From contig JACPKQ010000022.1 in assembly GCA_016186995.1 (NCBI GenBank), forward strand, positions 62,001 through 126,000: a stretch of 64,000 nt of DNA. Direction: 5' to 3'. Of the stretch, positions 34,944-44,091 are shown piece after piece. Every line of letters starts with the position of its first letter. The stretch's first letter is position 1. The stretch comes from Deltaproteobacteria bacterium. GTDB taxonomy: Bacteria; Bdellovibrionota; JACOXK01. Made by a program: the position numbers and the translations under genes. The notes below the pieces were generated by a model. The model had not been told where the DNA came from, searched no databases, and saw only the letters and a program-made list of their open reading frames with translations.

Positions 34944-35545
34944 AATTGTTGCGAAGCTTAAGTTCTTGGAATGGCATAATAACAACTTTGGTTCTGAGTA
35001 GGGAGGGTATTTACCCAATCCCTACTCTCTCATGGATACGTGTCATTGCGAGTGCAGCGAAGCAATCCCCTAGAATTCTTAAAAGAATTCTAGGAGATCA
35101 CCACGGTTCATTTCATGAACCTCGTGATGACAGAAAAGCTGAAAAGGGGCAGGCGTTGACTGAATTTTTGCTTATTTTTATTTTACTTCTTTTTTTAATT
35201 CTTCTTCACTTTCAAGCTTCCATGAGTTTTGTTTCAAGTTCCTATATGAACTATGTTTCTTTCATGGGGGCTCGTACCAATATGGTGAGTGGAGAAGATC
35301 GTGCCCGGGCTGTTATTGAAAACATGTTAGGGCCATCTGAAGCAGGTTATCTAAGCCCTTTTGCTAGAGCAGAAGAAGCTCGGGTTACAGAAGGTGGGGT
35401 GGGTATTCCTTATAAATCCTATCTTTATATTCCTATTTTAAGATTTCAGGGACAAAAGGAAATGAATTTAGAAGCTACAACCCCTATGCGAAGAGAACCT
35501 GATTCTAATGCCTGTGGAAATCTGGAGCATGACAATGGGTGCTAA
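34940..35545 (+). CDS. TadE-like pseudopilin with repeat-derived leader insertion
   Basis: A 201-residue protein. The pilin-like core begins at residue 68: KAEKGQALTEFLLIFILLLFLILL, with Glu at +5 after Gly. The translated leader before it is about 70 residues long, whereas TadE leaders are usually 10-25, because residues 7-64 are encoded by a composite palindromic element (34957-35133). The ATG at 34940 has an ideal AAGGAG and the frame is open through the whole element, so the insertion appears to be translated. The element is about 177 bases, a multiple of three. Confidence 0.75.
   Translation: MKLLRSLSSWNGIITTLVLSREGIYPIPTLSWIRVIASAAKQSPRILKRILGDHHGSFHEPRDDRKAEKGQALTEFLLIFILLLFLILLHFQASMSFVSSSYMNYVSFMGARTNMVSGEDRARAVIENMLGPSEAGYLSPFARAEEARVTEGGVGIPYKSYLYIPILRFQGQKEMNLEATTPMRREPDSNACGNLEHDNGC
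34957..35133. repeat. composite palindromic element inside the tadE-like gene
   Basis: Modules in order: CTTAAGTTCTTGG; AACTTTGGTTCTGA; hairpin GTAGGGA...TCCCTAC; CTCTCATGGATACG; GTCATTGCGAG...GAAGCAATC; hairpin CCTAGAATTCTT-AA-AAGAATTCTAGG; hairpin GGTTCAT-TTC-ATGAACC; CTCGTGATGACAG. The same order with different stems is found at 63491-63680. Confidence 0.8.
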
Positions 35546-36086
35546 CAATCTTTATCTTTTTGTGAAATACGCCGATAAGCTCTCGGGATGTATTATTATG
35601 AAGTTTCGAAGTTATGTAAAGAAATGGTCTAGCATGTCCATGAGCACGGGGCAGTCGGCTATTGAATTTGTCTTTGTTGTTCCTGTTTTATTCCTATTGC
35701 TGTTATGGACGTTTCAATTTTTTTACGCGATCCACACATCAAATGTGAACCAAAAATATGCGAGAGAAGAGCTTATGAAACAAATAAATCACCACAGGGA
35801 TTTAAGAAACTCATCGGCTCCCGGGGTTGCACAATATGATTTTGAAAATGATGGGTACTTCCTCTCTGAGAGAATGCCGCATATGGAAAAAGATATTTAT
35901 AGAAATCGTTTTTCAAACGGAAAAACTTTTTTTGCAGTGAGTGTGACAGGTACACCTGAAGGAAGCGATGTACCGCAAAGAATTGTAGGAGAACCGAAGG
36001 TCAACGAAAAAGGTGAAATGGATCAAAAAAATATTTTAAAAGTTTATACGACGGTCGGAATTTGTCGTGATGAGGAATGTAAGTAA
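35535..36086 (+). CDS. TadE/TadF-like protein
   Basis: About 183 residues. The type IVb pseudopilin segment is STGQSAIEFVFVVPVLFLLLLWTF, with Glu at +5. An extracellular domain follows, ending in a Cys pair region (GICRDEEC). The ATG at 35535 has GGAG seven bases upstream. Its leader includes YVKKWS, encoded by TTATGTAAAGAAATGG, which matches the left boundary of family-B elements, so a repeat remnant may also lie in this leader. It overlaps the preceding gene. Confidence 0.8.
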   Translation: MGANNLYLFVKYADKLSGCIIMKFRSYVKKWSSMSMSTGQSAIEFVFVVPVLFLLLLWTFQFFYAIHTSNVNQKYAREELMKQINHHRDLRNSSAPGVAQYDFENDGYFLSERMPHMEKDIYRNRFSNGKTFFAVSVTGTPEGSDVPQRIVGEPKVNEKGEMDQKNILKVYTTVGICRDEECK

Positions 36087-36103
36087 AGGGGAAGGTTAAA
36101 TAC

Positions 36104-36919
36104 ATGAAAAATTCAAAAGCTGTTATTATTTCAGGTTTATTAGCTGCAGTTTCAGTAGGGTTGCTTTATCTATGGGTTCAGCAAAAAACGGGCCCAAGCC
36201 TTGGAGAAACAGCAGAAGTTTATGTTATGGCAGGAGATGTAGGAGAGCTTGTTTCTATTGATGAAACGATGGTGCGAAAAGTGGCGTTACCTAAAAAATA
36301 TATTCAACCAGGTGCGCTTGATAATTTAAATGTGATTATTGGAAGTATTGCTCGTGCCCCAATACAAAAGGGTGAACAAGTTCTTTTTACAAAGCTTTAT
36401 TTAAAAGGGCAGCAAAATATTAATCTTTCCAGGCGTGTTTCAAAAAACAGCCGTGCTATTACGATTCCTGTTTCAGATGTTCATGGGGTCGCTAAGCTTA
36501 TTCAACCCGGAGATCGAGTTGATGTTGTTGTTTCTGTTGATTACGGCGAGGGAGATCGTGAAGTGCGCGAAGTAAAAACAGCTATGCAGGATGTTCTTGT
36601 TTTAGCAACAGGGCAATACATTGATTCAAACATTCCTTTAGAAAGACATGTTGATGAAGTTACAGGTGCTATTAAAAGACAAGATTTAAGGCAAGAAAGG
36701 TACCGAAGTGTCACTTTAGAAGCAAACCCTGAACAAGTTCAAAAACTTGTTTTTATGATGACGGCAGGGGAAGGGCTTATTTTCCTTTCTTTAAGAAACC
36801 CGTTGGATCGAGATTTTACAAGCATGGGAACAGCAGATCATGACACAGTATTGGGGCCAACGAGTAAAAGAGGGTCTCGAATTCGAATGCAGCGTCGACC
36901 TTTATGGCAGGAGTTTTAA
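36104..36919 (+). CDS. cpaB: Flp pilus assembly protein CpaB/RcpC
   Basis: A 271-residue protein with an N-terminal membrane helix (AVIISGLLAAVSVGLLYLW), a SAF-like domain (LPKKYIQPGALDN, then IQKGEQVL), and the RcpC domain (RAITIPVSDVHGVAKLIQPGDRVDVVVSV). It works in the periplasm with the CpaC secretin. Start at 36104 lies 17 bases after the previous stop. Confidence 0.92.
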   Translation: MKNSKAVIISGLLAAVSVGLLYLWVQQKTGPSLGETAEVYVMAGDVGELVSIDETMVRKVALPKKYIQPGALDNLNVIIGSIARAPIQKGEQVLFTKLYLKGQQNINLSRRVSKNSRAITIPVSDVHGVAKLIQPGDRVDVVVSVDYGEGDREVREVKTAMQDVLVLATGQYIDSNIPLERHVDEVTGAIKRQDLRQERYRSVTLEANPEQVQKLVFMMTAGEGLIFLSLRNPLDRDFTSMGTADHDTVLGPTSKRGSRIRMQRRPLWQEF

Positions 36920-36933
36920 AAAAGGATATTTTC

Positions 36934-38757
36934 ATGAGAACTTATAAAATAAATAACACAGTTAAGTTCTTGAAATGGCTAGTTTACATAAACACGAGCT
37001 TAAGCAAGCACACTATTCGTGACTATGTGAAGAAATGGTCAGTGTTTGGAGCGGAAGTAAAGCGCAGCCCACGGTTCGTAATAAAAAGAATATCGATCCT
37101 TTGGCTGAAGCCTCTGGATGACAAACTACAGCGAGCCATGAAGCGGAAAACACTGCCATTTCAAGAACCTAAGCTGCAAAATACATTATTGCTGTTGATA
37201 ACCTTTTTTTTACTAAGCATCTCAAGTATGAATACCGCTTTTTCGAAGACGGAAGAGAAGGTGGATATTCCTACTGTTTATCTTAATTTTACAAACAATA
37301 TTCCAAAGTTTCGCCGTGTTGATTTTTCCATTGGTAGAGTTGTTCCAGCAGATAGAAATATTGCAAATGGGCTGATTCCACCAGGGCAAAAAGTGCCAAG
37401 TCTTATTCACTTTATTCCTAAAACACCCGGGCTTACAAGTATTACTGTTTACGATACCAAAAATAACCCACGTATTGTTTACCAAATTACAGTTCTCTCC
37501 AAAGATCAGGGGGCTATTATTTCTGAACTCAATCAACTCTTAGGAGAAGTCGAGGGTATTCAGATAAGCCCAGTAGGTACTAAGGTCGCTATTGGTGGAG
37601 AAATTATTTTGCCTCGTGATTTAAGAAAAATTATTTCTGTTATAGGTCAAGTTGATAAAGATAAAGATTATAAAGGTAAAATTATTTTAACTGCAGCTCT
37701 TTCAGATCTTTCAAAACAACTGATTGCTAACATGATTATGAGAGAAATTTCAGAAAATGAAGCTCTTAAATCTGTAGCCGCCAAGGTTTATGTAAAACCT
37801 ATTAAAAATAATTTTCAACTCGTAGGTATTGTTGATACCGATGATCAAAGAAAAAAAATAGAAACCATTGCTTTTGAATTCATTCCCGATTTTTATAGAG
37901 AGCCTTCTCAATTTAAAGAATTTGAAATTCAAATGCCCTTACCACGAATTGTAAACTTGATCGATTTAGCGCCTGAAAAGAAAGAAGCACCTAAAGCGCC
38001 CACACTTTATAAGATTACAGCTCGTTATGTTGAGATGAATAAAAACTATCTTCGTCAGTTTGGTATTGATTGGGGACCAGGGTTTGTGGATACCTCAAAG
38101 CTTGAGGTCGATTCTGAAAAGGTAGGTGTTATTGGAGCTGTCACAGGAACAATAAATAGCCTCATTCCAAAATTAAAAACGGCCAAGGAATTAGGTTTAG
38201 CGCGCGAACTTCAAGCTTTTGAAATTCTTATAACTGAAGGAGAAAACGGCATTATTTCTAATGTAACGAATATTCCTTTTCCTGTGATTGGCGAAAGAGG
38301 GCAAGAGGGCACCGAGTTTGCTCCGACAGGTTTAGATGCAGTCGTCAAACCAAATGCTATTGGAGATAAAGCCAATAATGTTAAATTAGCACTTAAGTTC
38401 AGTCTTAAAACATTAGCTGGTTTCGTCAATGCTAGACCTTCTATTACTGAAAACAAAATGGATACAACCATTACTCTTAAACCAGATCAAAGTGCTGCTA
38501 TTGGTGGTTTAGTGACGGCAAGTTTAGGAAAAGAGTTTAATAGAATGCCTAAAGCAACACAGGAAATATCAGATCCTATTTTTAGATTACTTCGTTCTAA
38601 AGCGTTTCGAGATAATAAGTCTCAATTTGTTATTTTCGTGACTCCTCAGATCATGACAGATGTCAAAGTGAATGCTGAGGCTTCTACTGTTGGAGATAAG
38701 TTTAACATCAAGTTACCTGAGGCTATTAAAGATGATCCGGGGTTAACGGAGAATTAA
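36934..38757 (+). CDS. cpaC: Tad secretin CpaC/RcpA with repeat insertion before the signal peptide
   Basis: A 607-residue outer-membrane channel protein. The mature part has the BON/pilus N-domain (VYLNFTNNIPKFRRVDFSIGRV; Cys-free) and the secretin core ending DPIFRLLRSKAF...FVIFVTPQIM. The hydrophobic signal (NTLLLLITFFLLSISS) does not start until about residue 82. The preceding 80 residues are encoded mostly by a family-B element (36961-37173). The ATG at 36934 has AAGGA seven bases upstream; an ATG at 37138 inside the element (MKRKTLPF) would give a conventional signal peptide. Which start is used cannot be read from sequence. Confidence 0.85.
   Translation: MRTYKINNTVKFLKWLVYINTSLSKHTIRDYVKKWSVFGAEVKRSPRFVIKRISILWLKPLDDKLQRAMKRKTLPFQEPKLQNTLLLLITFFLLSISSMNTAFSKTEEKVDIPTVYLNFTNNIPKFRRVDFSIGRVVPADRNIANGLIPPGQKVPSLIHFIPKTPGLTSITVYDTKNNPRIVYQITVLSKDQGAIISELNQLLGEVEGIQISPVGTKVAIGGEIILPRDLRKIISVIGQVDKDKDYKGKIILTAALSDLSKQLIANMIMREISENEALKSVAAKVYVKPIKNNFQLVGIVDTDDQRKKIETIAFEFIPDFYREPSQFKEFEIQMPLPRIVNLIDLAPEKKEAPKAPTLYKITARYVEMNKNYLRQFGIDWGPGFVDTSKLEVDSEKVGVIGAVTGTINSLIPKLKTAKELGLARELQAFEILITEGENGIISNVTNIPFPVIGERGQEGTEFAPTGLDAVVKPNAIGDKANNVKLALKFSLKTLAGFVNARPSITENKMDTTITLKPDQSAAIGGLVTASLGKEFNRMPKATQEISDPIFRLLRSKAFRDNKSQFVIFVTPQIMTDVKVNAEASTVGDKFNIKLPEAIKDDPGLTEN
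36961..37173. repeat. family-B element, copy 2, inside cpaC
   Basis: GTTAAGTTCTTGAAATGG at the left and CCATTTCAAGAACCTAAG at the right. The inner inverted arms are AAATGGTCAGTGTTT (37033-37047) and AAACACTGCCATTT, complementary except for one bulged base. The core shares TGGAGCGGAAGTAAAGCG and GCGAGCCATGAAGCGG with the copy at 58714. Confidence 0.75.
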
Positions 38758-38758
38758 T

Positions 38759-38843
38759 TCTGGATCCCCGCCTTCGCGGGAATGACAGAGGTTGTCAGTG
38801 AAGATCGCCACGGGTTCTTTCCAAGAACCCTCGCGATGACAGA
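38759..38843. repeat. family-A tandem hairpins between cpaC and cpaE/F
   Basis: GGATCCCCGCCTTCGCGGG-AATGACA followed by GATCGCCAC-GGGTTCTT-TCC-AAGAACCC-TCGCGATGAC. The last hairpin is the same module as in the composite elements at 35105 and 63658, with different stem bases. Confidence 0.7.
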
Positions 38844-38863
38844 GAGGATTTACGGGAGTAACG

Positions 38864-41014
38864 GTGGCCATGAAGCATATTGTTAGTATTTTTGGGGGGA
38901 AAGATGGCGTTGGCAAATCTGTTTTTGCCGCCAACTATGCGTGTACCTTTTTAAATAATCAAAGAAAAAGAACACTTCTTATTGATCTTGATGCAGAGCG
39001 CTGTGGTGATCAAGGGCTTATTTTTGCAACAGCTTTTCCTAAAACTCTAGCACAATATTCAAGTGGAGAGCGTGCAGATCTTCAAGCTATTCAAGGTTGT
39101 ATTGTAAAACATTCGGGGGGTGTAGAGATCATTCAGGCTTTCCGGGATCAATATGAAAAGGCTCAGTTAAGTCCTGCTTTTTTCGATAAAATTTTAAGAG
39201 AACTTCATCGTCATTATGATCTTATTGTCATTGATGGGGGTGCTCAGTTTGATCCTCTTGTTATTAAAGCATTTGAAGTTTCTACAGCACTTTTCCTTGT
39301 GACAAATCCAGATGTGCTCACACTTTCTCAAACTAAAAAAACATTAGAAAAACTTCACTCACTTCTTTTTCCAAAAGAAATGATTAAAATTATTTTGAAC
39401 AAGTACAGCAGTGAAGCACTTATCTCGCCTCAGATGGTTCAAAAAAATTTAGGCTACCCTTTGTTTGCTGCCATTCAACAAGACGACAGAACGTGTTCCT
39501 ATGCTCTTGCCAAAGGGCAACCCTTTGCTCTTTATCAAACTCGTACAGGGGTTGCGCAATCATTTATTCAATTTGATCAGGTGCTTTCTCAAAGAAAAGT
39601 TTTAGAAGGGTTGCAATCTCTGAAAAAGCCAAGGGCTTCTTTTCAGATTCAAGAGAACATGGAAGAACTTAAAGCAACAGGTACTGAAGGCAGACAAGTT
39701 TATCAAAGAGGTTCACGAAGAAAAGTGTCCCAAGATCCGCGAACACTTTTAAAGCTTCAGATTCATGAACAACTTGTTGAAACGCTTAATTTAAAAAAAA
39801 TGGATACAGCTGAAGTTGAAGCAGACCCACATAAAAAAGAACAGCTTCGTGAAAAAACAAAAAAGGCTGTTTTAGAGTTGATCGATAAACATGATTTATC
39901 GTCCTATACACACGAAGATAAAAAGACTTTGGTTGGGGAGATTTTAGATGAAGCTTTGGGTTTGGGACCTCTTGAAAAACTTCTTCAAGATGAGGAGGTG
40001 AATGAGATCATGGTCAATTCCAGAGATCAAATTTATGTTGAAAAGGGTGGAAACATTACTTTAACAGATCTTTCTTTTACCTCCGACAATCAGTTACTTA
40101 CAGTTATTGAAAGAATTGTAGCTCCTTTAGGAAGACGTATTGATGAACAAACTCCTTACTGTGATGCGAGATTACCTGACGGCTCTCGTGTGCATGCTAT
40201 TATTCCACCACTTTCTATTCAAGGGCCTATGATTACTATTCGTAAATTTTCCAAAATACCACTTCAGGTGAAAGATTTGATTCGCTTTGATTCTTTTACA
40301 GAAGATATGGCTGCTTTTTTTAAGGCGTGTATTGAAGCACGTCTTAATATTGTCATTTCAGGGGGTACAGGAACTGGTAAGACGACACTTCTCAATGTTC
40401 TTTCTTCTTTTATTCCACAGCGAGAAAGAATTATTACCATCGAAGACTCAGCTGAGTTGCAGTTAAAACAACCTCATGTAGCGCGTCTTGAAGCCCGACC
40501 TCCTAATATTGAAGGAAAAGGGGCTGTGACGATTCGCGATCTTGTTAAAAACACTTTGAGAATGCGCCCTGACCGTATCGTTGTTGGAGAGTGCCGAAGT
40601 GGAGAAGCACTCGACATGCTTCAAGCGATGAATACAGGTCATGATGGGTCACTCACAACAATTCACGCGAACTCGCCCAGGGATTGTCTTTCACGTTTGG
40701 AAACCCTTGTTATGATGGCTGGAATGGATCTTCCAAGCCGTGCTATTCGTGAACAAATTACTTCTGCCATTGATATTATTGTTCAAATTTCGCGTCTTTC
40801 TGATGGGTCTAGGAAGATTACAAAAGTAACTGAAGTGACGGGTATGGAAGGGGATGTGATTACCCTTCAAGATATTTTTGTTTTTAAGCAAACGGGGCTT
40901 TCAGCAGACAGAAAAGTACAAGGTGTTTTCACAACAACAGGTTTTGTGCCCCGTTTTGTTGAAGAACTTAAACAAAAAGGAGTTCATTTACCAGAGGGGT
41001 TATTTAATAAATAA
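38864..41014 (+). CDS. CpaE-CpaF (TadZ-TadA) fusion ATPase
   Basis: A 716-residue protein joining two Tad ATPases. Residues 1-260 are a ParA/MinD-type CpaE domain with deviant Walker A FGGKDGVGKS and LIVIDGG. After a linker (about 260-330), residues 330-716 are a complete CpaF secretion ATPase: NEIMVNSRDQIYVE, Walker A ISGGTGTGKTTLL, TIEDSAELQL, MRPDRIVVGECRSGEALDMLQAMNTGHDGSLTTIHANSP. Normally these are separate proteins. A GTG at 38864 and an ATG at 38870 are both possible starts. The locus has no other cpaE or cpaF nearby except cpaF2 at 55 kb. Confidence 0.9.
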   Translation: MAMKHIVSIFGGKDGVGKSVFAANYACTFLNNQRKRTLLIDLDAERCGDQGLIFATAFPKTLAQYSSGERADLQAIQGCIVKHSGGVEIIQAFRDQYEKAQLSPAFFDKILRELHRHYDLIVIDGGAQFDPLVIKAFEVSTALFLVTNPDVLTLSQTKKTLEKLHSLLFPKEMIKIILNKYSSEALISPQMVQKNLGYPLFAAIQQDDRTCSYALAKGQPFALYQTRTGVAQSFIQFDQVLSQRKVLEGLQSLKKPRASFQIQENMEELKATGTEGRQVYQRGSRRKVSQDPRTLLKLQIHEQLVETLNLKKMDTAEVEADPHKKEQLREKTKKAVLELIDKHDLSSYTHEDKKTLVGEILDEALGLGPLEKLLQDEEVNEIMVNSRDQIYVEKGGNITLTDLSFTSDNQLLTVIERIVAPLGRRIDEQTPYCDARLPDGSRVHAIIPPLSIQGPMITIRKFSKIPLQVKDLIRFDSFTEDMAAFFKACIEARLNIVISGGTGTGKTTLLNVLSSFIPQRERIITIEDSAELQLKQPHVARLEARPPNIEGKGAVTIRDLVKNTLRMRPDRIVVGECRSGEALDMLQAMNTGHDGSLTTIHANSPRDCLSRLETLVMMAGMDLPSRAIREQITSAIDIIVQISRLSDGSRKITKVTEVTGMEGDVITLQDIFVFKQTGLSADRKVQGVFTTTGFVPRFVEELKQKGVHLPEGLFNK

Positions 41015-41026
41015 TTATACTCAAGG

Positions 41027-41100
41027 TCATCCCCGCGAAGGCGGGGATCCAGGATTTCTAGATTCCCGCTTGTGCGCTGAGCGCTAGTGCGGGAATGACA
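41027..41100. repeat. family-A tandem hairpins before tadB
   Basis: GTCATCCCCGCGAAGGCGGGGATCC followed by ATTCCCGC...GCGGGAATGACA with an internal GCGCTGAGCGC stem. It separates cpaE/F from tadB, whose start follows 12 bases later. Confidence 0.7.
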
Positions 41101-41111
41101 GAAGGGGACTT

Positions 41112-41972
41112 ATGGAACTTGTCATAGCTCTCATATTTGGACTGGCTGTTTTTTGGTTTATCTTTTCCAACTTTGAAGCGTTGGAAAAGAAATTTTCCTT
41201 TTCTCTTTCAGAAACGGTTGATCAAACAGTTTCTGAGCTTGATACACTTTTTATTGAGATGAAGCCTCGACAAGTTTTTTGGTTTTATGTTTTAACGGGA
41301 AGCATTGGTTTTTTATTTTTCTTTTCAATGCTTTTACCCCATTGGATAATAGGCTTCATTGTAGGTTTCATGTGGGTTTTTTTTTCATTTCGTCTTCCCA
41401 AAATTGTGATTCATATTTTAGTTCGTAGGCGTGTTTCAAAGTTTAACTCACAAATGATCGATGGGCTTACTCTTTTATCAAATGCTTTAAAATCAGGGCT
41501 TTCGATTGTGCAAGGTATTCAGGTTGTGGTGGATGAAATGCCCAATCCTTTTTCAGAAGAATTTAATCTTGTTCTTTCTCAACAAAAGGTGGGTGTTCCG
41601 CTGGACGAGTGCTTTACGAAATTAGCTGAAAGAGTTCCTTCTGAAGACGTTGAGATGTTTGTCACAGCTATTGTTATTTTAAGAGAAACAGGGGGTAATC
41701 TTTCTGAAACATTTGATACGGTTGTTCACACCATTCGAGAAAGAATTAAGGTTGAGAAAAAAATTGGTTCCATGGTTTTTATGGGTGTTATGCAGGGTGT
41801 GATTGTGACAGCTATTCCTTTTTTTCTTTTGGTTTTACTTTATGTCATTGACCCACAGCATGTGACTATTCTTTTCACTAATGTATGGGGGTATGTCATT
41901 TTGGGAATCATGCTCTTTATGCAGCTTATAGGTGGGTTAATGATTAAGAAAATTGTGACGATAAGAGTATGA
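41112..41972 (+). CDS. tadB: TadB-like type II secretion F-domain protein
   Basis: A 286-residue inner-membrane platform protein: N-terminal helix, two helices near residues 55-95, T2SSF domain (SQMIDGLTLLSNALKSGLSIVQGIQVVVDEMPNPFSEEF and VFVTAIVILRETGGNLSETFD), and two C-terminal helices. It pairs with TadC, which is encoded at 22.6 kb in a different operon. Confidence 0.9.
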   Translation: MELVIALIFGLAVFWFIFSNFEALEKKFSFSLSETVDQTVSELDTLFIEMKPRQVFWFYVLTGSIGFLFFFSMLLPHWIIGFIVGFMWVFFSFRLPKIVIHILVRRRVSKFNSQMIDGLTLLSNALKSGLSIVQGIQVVVDEMPNPFSEEFNLVLSQQKVGVPLDECFTKLAERVPSEDVEMFVTAIVILRETGGNLSETFDTVVHTIRERIKVEKKIGSMVFMGVMQGVIVTAIPFFLLVLLYVIDPQHVTILFTNVWGYVILGIMLFMQLIGGLMIKKIVTIRV

Positions 41973-42007
41973 GCCTCTCGCAATGAAGGGTTTATGGGGG
42001 AGAAGAT

Positions 42008-43861
42008 ATGAAGAAATATCTAATATTATTAAGTTTTTTAATTTTAAATGCAACGCACGTTTTTGGAGGCAGTGTCAACCCTGAAACAGGTGGGTACACA
42101 CTTGCCCTTCAAGATTTTAAAATAGAAGACACAGTTTATGATTTGGAACTGAACCGTACTTATAACAGTCTTTCTCTTCACAAAAGCCTTTTTGGGTTTA
42201 AGTGGAGAAGCACTTTAAGGCCTTCTTTTGAAGTGATGCCTAATGGGTATATTCAAATTGTAGATGGCCATGGTTTTCACACCGTTTTTAAACCCAAAAC
42301 GATTTCTTCACAATCTAAAATAGATCTTGCGCGCAATGTTTTTAATAAATTAGAAGAATCAGAAAAAACAGAAGCCGTTAAGAAAAAACTAGAAACAGAT
42401 GAGAAGTTTCTTGAAACAAAAATGAATGAGGTTGTTATAGCCGAAATTGTTAGAAAATTTCCTAAAGCCAAACAAGTACAAATGAAATCTTTGATAGAAA
42501 AAAATTCTTTTTTAAGAGAAAGATGGGCGCAAAGTTTTAATGTGCATCTTTTTAAATATTCAGAAGGATCTGTTTTTGAAACCCATGACAGAGGCCCTGA
42601 GCTTTTAGAATATAAAAGATTTCAAGTTCAGGAAAAAAATATTTTAAAAAATGAATTAGGTTACGTAAGAACTTATCTTTTAACAGGTAAAAAAGAGTTT
42701 TATGATCGTTATCATAGAATCGTGCGGTCTTTAGACCCATCTGGAAATTTTCTTGAGTATGAATATGTTGATAATAGTGAAAACAAATATCAACTTAAAC
42801 AAATTAAAAATAAATCAGGTCAGTATATTAGGTTTACATACAATAAAAAAGGTTTTGTGGTACAAGCTCAAAGTTCAAAGGGTGATATAAGAACATATCA
42901 GTATAACGATAAAGATCTTTTAATGGAAGTTCTCAATCAAAAGGGTGGTAAAGAAATTTATAAATATGGTAAAAATAGCCTTTTAGAAAGCGTCCAGCGT
43001 AGTGACAAAGAAGAGTTGCTTTCTTATTATCCTGATAATCGTGTTAAAACCTATGGCCTTAAAGGCACTACTTTAACAACACATTATGCTTATGAGCCTG
43101 AAACCTATGCTTCACACTCACTTCATAATAAAACAAGTATTAAGCGTGTTTATGAAACAACAAAAGATAAGAGTTTCAGTAGTGTTGTATCAACAGAACG
43201 TTGGTATGGTTTAAGAGATAATCACACACGTTTTCTTAAAAAAGAAAAAATTGAGCGAGGCAATGAAAGCACTGAAACGGAATATAGCGAGTGTTGTGGC
43301 AAGCCTTTAAAAATTATAGAAACAGTGAAAGACCCTAGTGGAAGAACACCGACCAGTATTCGTAAAGCAAGTTTTACTTATGATGTTCAAGGAAGGCTTA
43401 CTGAAAAAGTGGAGCCTAATGGGCAAGTAGTTAAACGAGAATATTATGAAGGGGCCCTATCCCATAAAATTAAAAGAGTGTTGCGTGGTAATTTAGATCT
43501 CAATTTTGAATACAATAAAGAGGGCGATGTTAAAAAAGCCATAAAAAAAGAAAAATTAGGGGATGCTACAGAAGTAACAACCGTGTTTATCGATTATGAC
43601 AATCGAGGAAGGGTTAAAACCATGACTGATAAAAACCCTAAAGGTGAAGTCAGAATTGTTACTTTTGAACATAATAGAAGTGGAAATCCTATTACGATTG
43701 GTATTAAGGGTTTGGGCACTATTCATGTGAAGTATAATAGTGAAGGTAAGATCGTTGATATTCAATCTCAAAAGGGCCAAGAGGTGGCTGTGCAGGTAAC
43801 AGAGGCTTTTAATAAGCTTCTTAACATCTTAGAGCCTGCTGGGGTTAATTTAAGTTTGTAG
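42008..43861 (+). CDS. secreted YD/RHS-repeat protein
   Basis: A 617-residue protein with a signal peptide (MKKYLILLSFLILNATHVFG), an N-terminal DUF6531-like region (NPETGGYTLALQDFKIEDTVYDLELNRTYNSLS...FGFKWRSTLRP), and several YD repeats (for example GQYIRFTYNKKGFVVQAQSSKGDIRTYQY, KGGKEIYKYGKNSLL). It ends without a variable toxin domain or the RHS core PxxxxDPxG motif, so it is not a classical Rhs toxin. Located directly after tadB in the pilus operon, it could be a pilus-associated adhesin or surface protein. Confidence 0.75.
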   Translation: MKKYLILLSFLILNATHVFGGSVNPETGGYTLALQDFKIEDTVYDLELNRTYNSLSLHKSLFGFKWRSTLRPSFEVMPNGYIQIVDGHGFHTVFKPKTISSQSKIDLARNVFNKLEESEKTEAVKKKLETDEKFLETKMNEVVIAEIVRKFPKAKQVQMKSLIEKNSFLRERWAQSFNVHLFKYSEGSVFETHDRGPELLEYKRFQVQEKNILKNELGYVRTYLLTGKKEFYDRYHRIVRSLDPSGNFLEYEYVDNSENKYQLKQIKNKSGQYIRFTYNKKGFVVQAQSSKGDIRTYQYNDKDLLMEVLNQKGGKEIYKYGKNSLLESVQRSDKEELLSYYPDNRVKTYGLKGTTLTTHYAYEPETYASHSLHNKTSIKRVYETTKDKSFSSVVSTERWYGLRDNHTRFLKKEKIERGNESTETEYSECCGKPLKIIETVKDPSGRTPTSIRKASFTYDVQGRLTEKVEPNGQVVKREYYEGALSHKIKRVLRGNLDLNFEYNKEGDVKKAIKKEKLGDATEVTTVFIDYDNRGRVKTMTDKNPKGEVRIVTFEHNRSGNPITIGIKGLGTIHVKYNSEGKIVDIQSQKGQEVAVQVTEAFNKLLNILEPAGVNLSL

Positions 43862-44037
43862 AGATATTGGGCAGGCAAGCTGTATAGAAGGTATACAAAA
43901 TAAGTTATTGATTTTATTAGTTATTTTTTTAGATCACGTAGATTTAAGAGTGGATGTGGACAGTCGAATTTCAAAAGGGTTTGAAAGATTAATGGTAAGT
44001 ATTTGAAACTACTTATAAAATATAAGAGCCTTCGTAT

Positions 44038-44053
44038 TGGCACCTCACTTGCA
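44038..44053 (+). promoter_or_regulatory. sigma-54 promoter of a small secreted protein
   Basis: TGGCACCTCACTTGCA is a full match to the -24/-12 consensus with GG-N10-GC. The predicted start near 44064 gives a 28-base leader containing GAGGAGGAG before the ATG at 44092. Confidence 0.82.
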
Positions 44054-44091
44054 AACTTAAGATGTGAGAATCTATACGAGGAGGAGTCTAA

